Program-made: the position numbers and the translations under genes
The notes under the pieces: model-generated
Told to the model about the DNA's origin: nothing
Databases searched by the model: none
What the model saw: the letters and a program-made list of their open reading frames with translations, nothing else
Source: Streptomyces sp. S4.7
Lineage (GTDB): Bacteria; Actinomycetota; Actinomycetes; Streptomycetales; Streptomycetaceae
DNA length: 64,000 nt
Reading direction: 5' to 3'
NCBI RefSeq assembly: GCF_010384365.1
Contig: NZ_CP048397.1
Location: 2,170,001-2,234,000 of the forward strand
Part shown: positions 49,258-59,587 of the stretch, piece after piece
Layout: each line of letters starts with the position of its first letter
Position numbering within the stretch: position 1 is the first letter of the stretch

Positions 49258-50487
49258 GTGACCGTATCCACTCCCGTGCTCACGCGAGTGACCGCCGTCC
49301 GGCGGTCCGTCCTCACAGGCGCCGGTGTCTGTCTGTTGTCCTTCGCGGGATTCTGGATCGCGCAGCGCCTCGCCGCGGTCTCGATGATCGACCTGATGGT
49401 CTACCGGGCCGAGGGCCGTACGGTGCTCGACGGGCTCGACCTCTACGCGATGCGCGCGACCCGGGCGGGTCTCCCGACGACGTATCCGCCGTTCGCGGCA
49501 CTGCTGTTCACACCGTTGACGCTGCTGCCCGTCCCCGAGATGCGCACCCTCGCCACGGCGGGCAATCTCCTGCTTCTCGTGGCGTTCGTCCACCTCTCAC
49601 TGAAGCTGGCGTTCCGGGACGCGGTGCAGCCCGGCGCCGCCCTGTGGGTGGCCGCGGTCGCCGTCTGGTGCGAGCCGGTGTGGACGACCCTGCGCTACGG
49701 GCAGATCAATCTGCTGATCGGCGTGGCCGTCCTGTGGGACCTCACCCGTCGCCACGGCCACCGCTGGGCCGGCGCCGGCATCGGTCTCGCGGCGGCGATC
49801 AAACTGACGCCGGCGCTCTTCGCCGTCATGCTGCTGATCACCGGTCTGCTGCGGTTCCGCGAGGCGGGCTGGAACCCCTGGCTGCGGCAGGCCGCCGTGG
49901 CGGTGGGCGCGTTCCTCGCCGCGACCGTCGCGTCGGCGGTCGTCCTGCCGTCCGACTCCCACCGCTTCTGGACCGAGATCGTCTTCCGGGCGGACCGGGT
50001 GGGGCGGGCGGAGGGCGCCGCGAACCAGTCGCTGCGCGGTGTGTTCGCGCGCGTTCTGCACACCGTCGATCCCTCGCACTGGTGGCTCCCCGTGGCCACG
50101 GTGGTCGCCGTGGCGGGGCTGGCCGTCGCGGTGACCGCCGCCCGTCGCGGGCGGACGGCGGAGGCCACGGTCGCCTGCGCGGCCACGGCACTGCTGATCA
50201 GCCCGATCTCCTGGTCGCACCACTGGGTGTGGTGCGTGCCGACGGTGCTGCTCCTGCTGGCGCACGGCAGGACCGAGTGGGCGGTGGCGGTGGGGGTGGG
50301 CTTCTGGTCGTACGCGCTGTGGCGGGTACCGCACGGCGCCGTAGAACGGCTTGAACTCGCCCAGAACCGGTCGCAGATGGTGCTCACGGCGATCTATCCG
50401 ACGATGGCGCTGGGGATGCTGGTGTATCTGGCGGTCGTCGGCCGGAAGGAGCCGGCACGCGGCGATTACGCGGTGGCGAAGGAGTAG
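49258..50487 (+). CDS. GT87-family polyprenol-phosphate-mannose mannosyltransferase
   Basis: A 409-residue GT-C membrane glycosyltransferase with about ten hydrophobic segments. The first extracytoplasmic loop has DLMVYRAEGRTVLDG and the YPPFAALLF motif, with the catalytic Asp expected in the first loop. The family includes PimE-type enzymes that use polyprenol-phosphate-mannose on the outer face of the membrane. Acceptor unknown: a lipoglycan, wall polymer or glycoprotein. The GTG at 49258 lacks a strong ribosome-binding site; TACTGT lies 8 bases upstream, so it may be leaderless. The 3' end overlaps the convergent zinc-ribbon gene by 22 bp. Confidence 0.87.
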   Translation: MTVSTPVLTRVTAVRRSVLTGAGVCLLSFAGFWIAQRLAAVSMIDLMVYRAEGRTVLDGLDLYAMRATRAGLPTTYPPFAALLFTPLTLLPVPEMRTLATAGNLLLLVAFVHLSLKLAFRDAVQPGAALWVAAVAVWCEPVWTTLRYGQINLLIGVAVLWDLTRRHGHRWAGAGIGLAAAIKLTPALFAVMLLITGLLRFREAGWNPWLRQAAVAVGAFLAATVASAVVLPSDSHRFWTEIVFRADRVGRAEGAANQSLRGVFARVLHTVDPSHWWLPVATVVAVAGLAVAVTAARRGRTAEATVACAATALLISPISWSHHWVWCVPTVLLLLAHGRTEWAVAVGVGFWSYALWRVPHGAVERLELAQNRSQMVLTAIYPTMALGMLVYLAVVGRKEPARGDYAVAKE

Positions 50488-50699
50488 AAGCGCTTGAGCG
50501 TGCAGTGCTCGTCCAGGAGCCGGCCGTAGATGGGCTCGCCCTCCAACTCCCGGTAGGTCTCGATGGGATCGCCTTTTATGATGAGCGCGCGGGCGCACTC
50601 CTCACACCAGTACTGGAACGAGGCGTTGAGCGGGTCCATGTCCCGGACGATGGGCGTGCCGCTGCCGCACCAGTCGCATTTTCTCCTGTGCGCACCCAT
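50466..50699 (-). CDS. Small zinc-ribbon protein 1, unknown function
   Basis: A 77-residue protein with CDWCGSG and WCEECARAL, a C-x2-C...C-x2-C zinc ribbon, and a C-terminal KRFYSFATA. The ATG at 50699 has GGAG 7 bases upstream; a GTG at 50702 adjoins. It follows the second zinc-ribbon gene with 3 bp between stop and start, so they form a two-gene unit. No enzyme motif is visible. A nucleic-acid or protein-binding adaptor role is possible. Confidence 0.8.
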   Translation of the reverse strand: MGAHRRKCDWCGSGTPIVRDMDPLNASFQYWCEECARALIIKGDPIETYRELEGEPIYGRLLDEHCTLKRFYSFATA

Positions 50700-50702
50700 C
50701 AC

Positions 50703-50867
50703 TCAGCTCCAGCTGTGGCCGCAGGCCGTGCACACGTAGGAAACTCCGCCGTTGTCGCCGAGTACTTGGGCCACATGGAACGAACCGCACGACGGACAGT
50801 TCAGGCCGGTGGCCGACTCCGCCGCCGCGAGCAGATCACCGACCTGGTCGATGCTGCTGGCGGGCAT
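50703..50867 (-). CDS. Small zinc-ribbon protein 2, unknown function
   Basis: A 54-residue protein ending in a C-x2-C...C-x2-C ribbon: NCPSCGSFHVAQV and YVCTACGHSWS. The ATG at 50867 has GGAGAG 4 bases upstream. An N-terminal helix (SIDQVGDLLAAAESATG) precedes the ribbon. It is directly coupled to the next gene. I do not recognise a function. Confidence 0.82.
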   Translation of the reverse strand: MPASSIDQVGDLLAAAESATGLNCPSCGSFHVAQVLGDNGGVSYVCTACGHSWS

Positions 50868-51011
50868 CGCGCTCTCTCCTCCCCGTCCGTGCCGTCGTCC
50901 CCTCCGGCCGTCCGATTCTGTCATGGCATGGCAAGGAGGGCAGCATGATCAGGCCGGGCCGTCACCTTCCGGCGTACGGCCACGTTGCGGGGGCTGCGTC
51001 CCCAACGAGAA

Positions 51012-51038
51012 ATCCCGCCCTCTTGAGGAGGACGGGAT
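51012..51038 (-). terminator. Hairpin downstream of tRNA-Ala copy 2
   Basis: Stem 51012-51022 with 51028-51038, ten pairs and one mismatch with a 5-base loop, 18 bp beyond the tRNA 3' end. The layout mirrors the hairpin after copy 1, although the sequence differs. Confidence 0.72.
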
Positions 51039-51056
51039 CCGTGATACAGAGATGTG

Positions 51057-51129
51057 TGGAGCTAAGGAGAATTGAACTCCTGACCTCCTGCATGCCATGC
51101 AGGCGCTCTACCAACTGAGCTATAGCCCC
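51057..51129 (-). tRNA. tRNA-Ala (anticodon GGC), copy 2
   Basis: Identical over all 73 bases to the copy at 49066-49138, including anticodon GGC, and also lacking an encoded CCA. The flanks diverge within a few bases on either side. Confidence 0.97.
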
Positions 51130-51268
51130 TCATGTTCCCGGCGCTCCGCGCTGTGAACAAGAAGAACCTTAGCCTGCGATCAGCCGGAAAGTGAAATCCC
51201 CTCCGGCGAGGTCCGGCGGCCCTCGGCCGCCGTCGTCAGCCGTCGTTCGGCTGCCGCCCGGGCCTCGC

Positions 51269-51922
51269 TCAGTCGTCGTCTCCGAGCACCGGCTCGGGGA
51301 GCGTCCCCGCGTTGTGCTCCTGAAGACGCCAGCCCCGCGCGCCCTCGCCCAGGACGGACCAGCAGCAGTTGGAGAGCCCGCCGAGACCTTCCCAGTGGTG
51401 CGCCTCAAGACCGAGCAGCCGGCCGATCGTCGTGCGGATCGTGCCGCCGTGGCTGACCACGACGAGCGTGCCGCCGTCGGGGAGCTTGTCCGCGTGGTGG
51501 AGCACGACGGGCGCGGCCCGGTCGGCGACCTCGGTCTCCAGCTCGCCGCCCCCGCGCCGGACGGGCTCACCGCGCTTCCACGCCAGATACTGCTCGCCGA
51601 ACCGCTCCACGATCTCCTCGTGGGTCAGGCCCTGCCAGGCGCCCGCGTAGGTCTCGCGGAGCGCCGAGTCATAGCTGACGGGGACCCCGGTCAGCGAGGC
51701 GAGCTCGTTGGCCGTGGCGACGACCCGCTGGAGGTCGGAGGCGACGATCGCGTCCGGCCGTAGCGACGCCAGCAGCCGGGCGGAGCGACGGGCCTGAGCC
51801 ACGCCGTCCGCCGTCAGCTCGATGTCCGTCGTGCCCTGGAAGCGGCGCTCCAGGTTCCAGGACGTCTGGCCGTGCCTCCACAGAATGACGCGGCGGCCTC
51901 TGCCGCCTCTGCTGCCGTTCAG
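51269..51922 (-). CDS. Histidine phosphatase (phosphoglycerate-mutase-like), probable CTG start
   Basis: A 217-residue histidine-phosphatase-family protein. The catalytic RHG is in WRHGQTSWN near the N-terminus; SDLQRVVATA, the LRETYAGAWQG Glu region and VVVSHGGTIRT with the second His follow. It hydrolyses a phosphomonoester, substrate unknown. The frame has no ATG, GTG or TTG before the conserved RHG; the first GTG (51802) would remove the active site. The likely start is CTG at 51922, overlapping the rsfS stop as CTGA, with GGTGAG 5 bases upstream. It closes the nadD-LCP-rsfS series. Confidence 0.85.
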   Translation of the reverse strand: MNGSRGGRGRRVILWRHGQTSWNLERRFQGTTDIELTADGVAQARRSARLLASLRPDAIVASDLQRVVATANELASLTGVPVSYDSALRETYAGAWQGLTHEEIVERFGEQYLAWKRGEPVRRGGGELETEVADRAAPVVLHHADKLPDGGTLVVVSHGGTIRTTIGRLLGLEAHHWEGLGGLSNCCWSVLGEGARGWRLQEHNAGTLPEPVLGDDD

Positions 51923-52350
51923 CTCAGCTCACCGTCCATGGAGCCGTTCACCTCGGCGTGCTCGGCGCCCTTGCCACGGGTCTTGACGGCGTCCTCCGGC
52001 AGCGGCAGCTCCGGGCAGTCCTTCCAGAGGCGTTCGAGCGCGTAGAAGACCCGCTCCTCGCTGTGCTGGACATGGACCACGATGTCGACGTAGTCCAAGA
52101 GGATCCAGCGGGCGTCACGGTCGCCCTCACGACGCACCGGCTTGGCGCCGAGTTCCTTGTTGAGACGCTCCTCGATCTCGTCCACGATCGACTTGACCTG
52201 GCGGTCGTTGGGAGCGGAGGCGAGCAGGAACGCGTCGGTGATCGACAGCACGTCACTGACGTCGTACGCGATGATGTCGTGCGCGAGCCGGTCTGCTGCC
52301 GCCTGAGCGGCGGTGTTGATGAGCTCGATGGCGCGGTCCGTGGCGGTCAC
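51919..52350 (-). CDS. rsfS: Ribosome silencing factor RsfS
   Basis: A 143-residue RsfS/Iojap protein that binds uL14 and blocks subunit joining when nutrients are scarce. Features are DIIAYDVSDVLSITDAFLLA, PNDRQVKSIVDEIEE, GDRDARWILLDYVDIVVHVQ and the Tyr/Leu/Glu segment FYALERLW. The GTG at 52350 (VTATDRAIEL) starts the conserved region; a TTG 19 codons upstream is less likely. Linkage with nadD is widely conserved. Confidence 0.96.
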   Translation of the reverse strand: MTATDRAIELINTAAQAAADRLAHDIIAYDVSDVLSITDAFLLASAPNDRQVKSIVDEIEERLNKELGAKPVRREGDRDARWILLDYVDIVVHVQHSEERVFYALERLWKDCPELPLPEDAVKTRGKGAEHAEVNGSMDGELS

Positions 52351-52425
52351 AGGCGATGCTTTCGTCGGCGGTCTGGAGACCCCCAGGGTCTCACGGACCG
52401 CCGACAAGCCGACGCAGCCTTTTGA

Positions 52426-54120
<1,695 letters not shown>

Positions 54121-54139
54121 CGGTGCCCCTCTCCGCGGC

Positions 54140-54769
54140 TCATTCGCCGCGGTACAACTGGCGCTTGTCGATGTAGCGCACCACACCGTCCGGCACCAGA
54201 TACCAGACCGGATCGCCCTGCGCGACCCTTCCCCGGCAGTCGGTCGACGAGATCGCGAGCGCGGGCACCTCCACCAACGAGACGCCGCCCTTGGGCAGTC
54301 CGTCGTCCGTCAGATCGTGTCCGGGCCGGGTGACACCGATGAAGTGGGCCAGCGCGAACAGTTCCTCGGCGTCCCGCCAGCTGAGGATCTGGGACAGCGC
54401 GTCCGCCCCGGTGATGAAGAAGAGATCCGCGTCGCCGTGCAGGGAGTGCAGATCCCGCAGCGTATCGGTGGTGTAGGTCTTGCCGCCACGGTCGATGTCG
54501 ATACGGCTGACCGAGAACTGCGGGTTGGAAGCCGTCGCGATGACCGTCATCAGATAGCGGTCCTCCGCCGGAGAGACCGCCGACTGGCTCTTCTGCCACG
54601 GCTGCCCCGTCGGTACGAACACCACCTCGTCGAGGTCGAACAGCGCGGCCACCTCGCTCGCCGCCACCAGGTGTCCGTGGTGGATCGGGTCGAACGTCCC
54701 GCCCATCACACCGAGGCGGCGCCTGGCGCCGCCTTTCGCGCCGGCGGCCGACGCTTCCCGCTCTCCCAT
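54140..54769 (-). CDS. nadD: Nicotinate-nucleotide adenylyltransferase
   Basis: A 209-residue enzyme forming deamido-NAD from nicotinate mononucleotide and ATP. Signature motifs are [15 protein letters not shown] (GxxxPxHxGH type) and [11 protein letters not shown] (SSTxxR). [10 protein letters not shown] is also conserved. The ATG at 54769 (MGEREAS) is the first start before homology; its ribosome-binding site is weak. The gene heads nadD-LCP-like-rsfS-phosphatase, with 19 bp to the LCP-like gene. Confidence 0.96.
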   Translation of the reverse strand: MGEREASAAGAKGGARRRLGVMGGTFDPIHHGHLVAASEVAALFDLDEVVFVPTGQPWQKSQSAVSPAEDRYLMTVIATASNPQFSVSRIDIDRGGKTYTTDTLRDLHSLHGDADLFFITGADALSQILSWRDAEELFALAHFIGVTRPGHDLTDDGLPKGGVSLVEVPALAISSTDCRGRVAQGDPVWYLVPDGVVRYIDKRQLYRGE

Positions 54770-54807
54770 GCCTGCGGAGCCTACCGGCACGGCGTTACGG
54801 CTCCGTC

Positions 54808-54972
54808 TCAGCGATCGCGGTTGAAGCGGGTGGTGATCCACAGTGCCAGCAGCAGCGCGAACAGGGCGCCACCGCCCGTGAGGTAGGCGTTGAGGCTCTC
54901 GTGGTTGCCGCCGTGCTCGCCGCCCTCGGCGGCGACGGTGACCAGGTTGGCTGCGGTGCTGTAGAGGCTCAT
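54808..54972 (-). CDS. Small single-pass membrane protein, unknown function
   Basis: A 54-residue protein with a polar N-terminus ([16 protein letters not shown]) and a C-terminal membrane helix [18 protein letters not shown]. It resembles a Streptomyces small membrane protein upstream of nadD. The ATG at 54972 is used; an in-frame ATG at 55017 is an alternative. No strong ribosome-binding site is visible. It is 38 bp upstream of nadD, so it may be in the same transcript. Confidence 0.7.
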   Translation of the reverse strand: MSLYSTAANLVTVAAEGGEHGGNHESLNAYLTGGGALFALLLALWITTRFNRDR

Positions 54973-55167
54973 CTTCGGCAGGACCCATTCGATCGGGGGC
55001 GGAGACTTCGCGCACATCGTATGCGGGCCCTTCGGGCACCCTCACGCCGACTCGGACGTTGATGTCGACGACGGCGCACCGCGGCCCACGCACAACCGTA
55101 TCCGCACCACATACGGTGGGGCCTGTCAGGGGGACGAGCCGACGACTCGTACGAACAGGGGATTTCC

Positions 55168-56292
55168 ATGACCGAAGACAGCCACGAGGCAGCCAGTCAC
55201 GAGAATGTGCCGAGCCGGCAGCGCAAGCGCTTCCCCGGTATCTCCTCCCGGGCGTACGAACATCCCGCGGACCGCTCGGCCCTGGTCGCGCTGCGCAAGC
55301 TGAGCGGTTTCGACACGGTCTTCAAGGCGATGAGCGCCCTGCTGCCGGAGCGCAGCCTGCGCCTTCTCTTCCTCTCCGACTCGGTGCGGGTCAGCGACGT
55401 GCAGTTCGCGCATCTGCACACGATGCTGCTGGACGCCTGTTACATCCTGGACCTGGAGAAGGTCCCCACGATGTACGTCGCGCAGAACCCGATGCCCAAC
55501 GCGATGTGCATCGGTCTCGACGAGCCGATCATCGTGGTCAACACCGGTCTCGTCGAGTTGCTGGACGAGGAGGAGATGCGGGCGGTCGTCGGCCACGAGG
55601 TGGGCCACGCGCTGTCCGGACACTCCGTCTACCGCACGATCCTGCTCTTCCTCACGAATCTCGCGCTCAAGGTCGCCTGGATCCCGCTCGGCAATGTCGC
55701 GATCATGGCGATCGTGTCGGCGCTGCGCGAGTGGTTCCGCAAGTCGGAGCTGTCGGCGGACCGGGCGGGGCTGCTGGTCGGCCAGGACCCGCAGGCGTCG
55801 ATGCGCGGTCTGATGAAGATCGCGGGCGGCAACCATCTGCACGAGATGAACGTCGACGCGTTCCTGGAGCAGGCGGCGGAGTACGAGGCGGGGGGCGACC
55901 TGCGCGACTCCGTGCTCAAGATCCTCAACGTCCTGCCGCGTACGCACCCCTTCACGACGGTGCGCGCCGCCGAGCTGAAGAAGTGGGGCGAGAGCCGCGA
56001 CTTCCAGCGGATCATGGACGGGCACTACCCACGTCGTTCGGAGGACAAGGACACCTCGGTCAGCGACTCGATCCGGGACTCCGCCTCGCACTACGCGGAC
56101 ACGGTCCGCACGAGCAAGGACCCGCTGATGAAGCTGGTGGGCGACATCGCGGGCGGTGCGGGCGATCTGGGCGGCAAGCTCCGGGACAGGTTCACGGGCA
56201 ACGGCGGCGGAAACAGCGGCGGGGGCAACGGCTCCGGCTCCGGCTCCGGCTCCGAGGGCAACGGCGGCAGGCCGGCGGACGACGGGAAGTAG
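55168..56292 (+). CDS. M48-family zinc metallopeptidase
   Basis: A 374-residue protease. The zinc site HEVGH is in [13 protein letters not shown] and the third ligand lies in [10 protein letters not shown]. Two hydrophobic segments around the zinc site are typical of HtpX/Ste24-like M48 peptidases, which degrade misfolded membrane proteins. The C-terminal 40 residues are Gly/Ser/Asn-rich ([17 protein letters not shown]), a low-complexity tail encoded by GGCTCC repeats. The ATG at 55168 follows a purine-rich GGGGA. It diverges from the nadD unit with 195 bp between. Confidence 0.92.
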   Translation: MTEDSHEAASHENVPSRQRKRFPGISSRAYEHPADRSALVALRKLSGFDTVFKAMSALLPERSLRLLFLSDSVRVSDVQFAHLHTMLLDACYILDLEKVPTMYVAQNPMPNAMCIGLDEPIIVVNTGLVELLDEEEMRAVVGHEVGHALSGHSVYRTILLFLTNLALKVAWIPLGNVAIMAIVSALREWFRKSELSADRAGLLVGQDPQASMRGLMKIAGGNHLHEMNVDAFLEQAAEYEAGGDLRDSVLKILNVLPRTHPFTTVRAAELKKWGESRDFQRIMDGHYPRRSEDKDTSVSDSIRDSASHYADTVRTSKDPLMKLVGDIAGGAGDLGGKLRDRFTGNGGGNSGGGNGSGSGSGSEGNGGRPADDGK

Positions 56293-56322
56293 CCGCCGTG
56301 CGCCCGCGGCGCCGACGAGCAC

Positions 56323-57429
56323 CTACCCGCCGGGCTGCGCGCCGCTGTCCAGCACGCCGCACAGTCCGGCGGAGGGTGGCCCCGTCGCGTACGGATCGGT
56401 TCCCGCCGGGCCCGCGGGCTTCGCCCTGGCCCCCGCCAGCAGCGGCGTCAGCGTGCTCGCCGCCTCCACGGAGCACGCCTGTGGTCCCGCCTGGACCTGG
56501 CTGGTCAGCAATTCGGCCCGGTGTCCGGGCAGATCGTCGCGGTCGAAGCGGAAATGCAGTGTCCGGCGGACGGTGAAAAGCGAGGCGTCCTTCTTCCCCG
56601 TCTCCCCCAGCGACCGCCCGACCGGGCGCAGCGCGTAGACGAAGGTGTGGTCCGACATCACGTCGATCGTGCCGGGCGTCGACTCCGCGAACCGGAGCGT
56701 GCCCCGGACATGTACGGCCGAGTCGGCGAGCGCCACCTTCGCCGGGTCGAAGCTCACCAGCCAGCCCGCGGGCGCGTGTCTGCCGTCGTCGGCGGGGTCG
56801 GCGAAGCTCGCGTCGAACTGGGCGCGCTGTTGCGGGTCCAGCAGTGCCCGCACCGAGCGCCGCTCGGCACCGGTCAGGACGTCCGGATCGACGGACGAGG
56901 CGACGAGGTAGTCCTTCGCGGTGGTCAGCGCGGTCATCACCTCGTTCTCGGTGAAGTGCGGTGTCCGCCGGGCCAGCGGCAGTGGGATCCCCGAGGCGCC
57001 GGTGGGGAATTTCACGGCGGGGCTCTGCCGCAGCAGCCTCTCGGGGTCGTCGCCCGGCACCACGCCTGCCGGGGCCAGCGGAATGACCGTCATACGCAGC
57101 GGTTCCGCCGATCGGGTGACCGCCGGCCGGTACGGGGGGCGGACACCGACGTAGACGGCGGTGCCGAAGGCCACGGCGATCACCAGCACCAGCAGCAGTA
57201 CCTGGAGCGATCCCCTCCGGGGGGTCGGCGAGCCCGCGCCGGGCTTCTCGGCGGGGTCACGACGGCGTACGGCGTGGGAGTGGTCGCCCATCCGTTCCTT
57301 GGCGGAGAACTCCTGGAGCCGGGCAGCGCGGACGAACGATTCGTCGAAGACGACGGACCGGTACTCGTCATCGCCACCGCCGGGTGTTCCCTCAGGCGTG
57401 CCCTCGGGTGGGTCTCCGCGCGCTGCCAT
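56323..57429 (-). CDS. Single-pass membrane protein with SVVFDE motif, long form
   Basis: A 368-residue protein. A cytoplasmic N-terminus contains YRSVVFDESFVRAARLQEF and AKERM, then a membrane helix (LQVLLLVLVIAVAFGTAVYV, near residue 75-95), then an extracytoplasmic domain of about 260 residues. The N-terminal motif recurs in the next gene upstream. No enzyme motif is visible; I know it only as a conserved Streptomyces membrane protein. It is the last of a proA-linked minus-strand series, ending 30 bp from the convergent M48 gene. Confidence 0.78.
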   Translation of the reverse strand: MAARGDPPEGTPEGTPGGGDDEYRSVVFDESFVRAARLQEFSAKERMGDHSHAVRRRDPAEKPGAGSPTPRRGSLQVLLLVLVIAVAFGTAVYVGVRPPYRPAVTRSAEPLRMTVIPLAPAGVVPGDDPERLLRQSPAVKFPTGASGIPLPLARRTPHFTENEVMTALTTAKDYLVASSVDPDVLTGAERRSVRALLDPQQRAQFDASFADPADDGRHAPAGWLVSFDPAKVALADSAVHVRGTLRFAESTPGTIDVMSDHTFVYALRPVGRSLGETGKKDASLFTVRRTLHFRFDRDDLPGHRAELLTSQVQAGPQACSVEAASTLTPLLAGARAKPAGPAGTDPYATGPPSAGLCGVLDSGAQPGG

Positions 57430-57532
57430 ACCTTCAGGTTAGGTCGGCCGGGCCGAACATAAACGCGGGCGGCGTCCTCAGGAGCGACCCCCGCCACGGA
57501 GCGTCACAGCGCTCGACGGCGGGGCGCGGGAC

Positions 57533-58183
57533 TCATGGAGTGCTGCGCGGCACGGCCGAGACCTCGGGGACCGAGTACTGCGTCGAGGACGCGGATCCGC
57601 CTCCGCCGCGCGAGCTGTCCAGGCCGGTCGTGGCGGGCGGTGGCACCCGGTCCTGGCGGTTGCCCGAGGCGCCCCGGTAGACGGCGGTGAACGCGAGGGC
57701 GACCATCCCGATGCCCATCACCACCGCGAGGATCCAGGCGACGGGCCGGTGCCAGCGTGCGCTGCCCCGGTAGGGGCGCAGGGCGCCGCCGTGGCGTCCG
57801 TACGGGCCGAAGTCGCCGTCCGGGTCGTCCGGGTCGTACGCGACGCCGTAGGGCCGTTGGCCGCCGTACCCGCCCGCCGGGCCGAAGCCGTCCTCGTAGC
57901 GGTCGTCGTCGAACGGGCCGCCGTAGGAGCGCGCGCGGGCCGCCTCGGCGTCGGCGCGCGCCTGCGCGGCGGCCAGCAGCCGCTCGACGGCGGTCGGTTC
58001 ATGAATGGGTGCGGACCGGATGAAGTCCTCGTCGAACACCACGGAGGCGAAGTCCTCGTCCGCGCCTCCGCGGTCGTCGTCGGGCTCCCAGCCGTCCGGG
58101 AACGGCTTGCCCCCCACGTCGTCCGGCACGTTCTCAGAGTAGACCGGGTGGGCCGTTTTCGGCAGGGACAGCGGAGATTCCAC
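57533..58183 (-). CDS. Single-pass membrane protein with SVVFDE motif, short form
   Basis: A 216-residue protein. The N-terminal cytoplasmic region has FASVVFDEDFIRSAPIHE and AVERL, closely matching the neighbour at 56323-57429. Then come Asp/Gly/Tyr-rich sequence, a membrane helix (PVAWILAVVMGIGMVALAF) and a short Ser/Pro-rich extracytoplasmic tail. I use the GTG at 58183; a start farther in is possible. It begins 17 bp from the proA stop, so it is probably transcribed with proA. Function unknown. Confidence 0.75.
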   Translation of the reverse strand: MESPLSLPKTAHPVYSENVPDDVGGKPFPDGWEPDDDRGGADEDFASVVFDEDFIRSAPIHEPTAVERLLAAAQARADAEAARARSYGGPFDDDRYEDGFGPAGGYGGQRPYGVAYDPDDPDGDFGPYGRHGGALRPYRGSARWHRPVAWILAVVMGIGMVALAFTAVYRGASGNRQDRVPPPATTGLDSSRGGGGSASSTQYSVPEVSAVPRSTP

Positions 58184-58200
58184 CGGATTCCGCCGTTCGG

Positions 58201-59493
58201 CTACCGTGTGTGACCGTCACCCGTCACGATGTACTTGGTCGAGGTCAGCTCCGGCAGGCCCATCGGTCCCCGCGCGTGCAGTTTCTGCGTGGAGATACCG
58301 ATCTCGGCTCCGAAGCCGAACTGGCCGCCGTCCGTGAACCGTGTCGACACGTTGACCGCGACCGTCGTGGAGTCGACCAACTGGGTGAATCGGCGGGCCG
58401 CCGCCTGCGAGGTGGTGACGATTGCCTCGGTGTGGCCGGAGGACCAGAGCCGGATGTGGGCGACGGCCGCGTCGAGCGAGTCGACGACGGCGGCGGCGAT
58501 GTCGTACGACAGGTACTCCGTCTCCCAGTCCTCGGCGGTGGCCGCCACGACGGTGGCCTTCGTACCGCCGGCCTCCTCCGCGAACTCCAGCACCCGCTCG
58601 TCGGCGTGCACGGTGACCCCGGACTCGGCGAGCGCGTCCAGCGCGCGCGGCAGGAACGCGGCGGCGATGTCCTGGTGGACGAGGAGCGTCTCGGCGGCGT
58701 TGCAGACACTGGGGCGCTGCGCCTTGGAGTTGATGAGGATCTCGACGGCCATGTCGAGGTCGGTCTCGGCGTCCACGTAGACGTGGCAGTTCCCGGTGCC
58801 GGTCTCGATGACGGGGACCGTGGACTCCTCCACGACGGTGCGGATCAGCGAGGCGCCGCCGCGCGGGATGAGCACGTCGACCAGACCGCGGGCGCGCATC
58901 AGTTCACGTACGGAGTCGCGGTTCTCGCCGGGCACGAGCTGGACGGCGTCGGCCGGCAGCCCGGCCCCGCCGACGGCGTCGCGCAGCACGCGCACGAGCG
59001 CGGTGTTGGAGGAGTACGCGGAGGACGAGCCGCGCAGCAGGACGGCGTTGCCGGACTTCAGGCAGAGCGCCGCCGCGTCCACGGTGACATTGGGGCGGGC
59101 CTCGTAGATGATCCCGACCACGCCGAGCGGGACGCGCACCTGGCGCAGGTCGATCCCGTTGGGGAGCGTCGATCCGCGCACGACCTCGCCGACCGGATCG
59201 GGCAGCGCGGCCACGTCCCGTACGTCGGCGGCGATCGCCCGCACCCGCTCGGGCGTCAGCGTCAGCCGGTCGATGATCGCCTCGCTGGTGCCCGCTTCCC
59301 TGGCACGTCCGACGTCCTCGCCGTTCGCCTTGATGATCTCCTGCGTACGGACTTCCAGGGCGTCGGCGATCGCCAGCAGCGCGTCGTCCTTGACCGAGCG
59401 CGGCAGTGGGGCGAGGTCCGCGGCTGCGGAGCGGGCGCGGTAGGCGGTCCTGGTGACCGGTGTCAGGTTGTCGTACGGCGAGAGGGAGGTCAT
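58201..59493 (-). CDS. proA: Gamma-glutamyl phosphate reductase
   Basis: A 430-residue NADPH-dependent aldehyde-dehydrogenase-fold enzyme for the second step of proline synthesis. [18 protein letters not shown], the nucleotide-binding region, and the catalytic Cys in [17 protein letters not shown] are present; the ending [16 protein letters not shown] is diagnostic. It acts after ProB, encoded about 770 bp upstream on the same strand with one gene between. The ATG at 59493 begins the family sequence. Confidence 0.97.
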   Translation of the reverse strand: MTSLSPYDNLTPVTRTAYRARSAAADLAPLPRSVKDDALLAIADALEVRTQEIIKANGEDVGRAREAGTSEAIIDRLTLTPERVRAIAADVRDVAALPDPVGEVVRGSTLPNGIDLRQVRVPLGVVGIIYEARPNVTVDAAALCLKSGNAVLLRGSSSAYSSNTALVRVLRDAVGGAGLPADAVQLVPGENRDSVRELMRARGLVDVLIPRGGASLIRTVVEESTVPVIETGTGNCHVYVDAETDLDMAVEILINSKAQRPSVCNAAETLLVHQDIAAAFLPRALDALAESGVTVHADERVLEFAEEAGGTKATVVAATAEDWETEYLSYDIAAAVVDSLDAAVAHIRLWSSGHTEAIVTTSQAAARRFTQLVDSTTVAVNVSTRFTDGGQFGFGAEIGISTQKLHARGPMGLPELTSTKYIVTGDGHTR

Positions 59494-59587
59494 GCCCGCA
59501 GGGTAATGCGCGCGCCGCGGGCACTTCCCCCGTATCCCGTACTGCGAGACGGCCGCGACCTCTCCGGTGCGGGCCGCGGCCTCTCGG

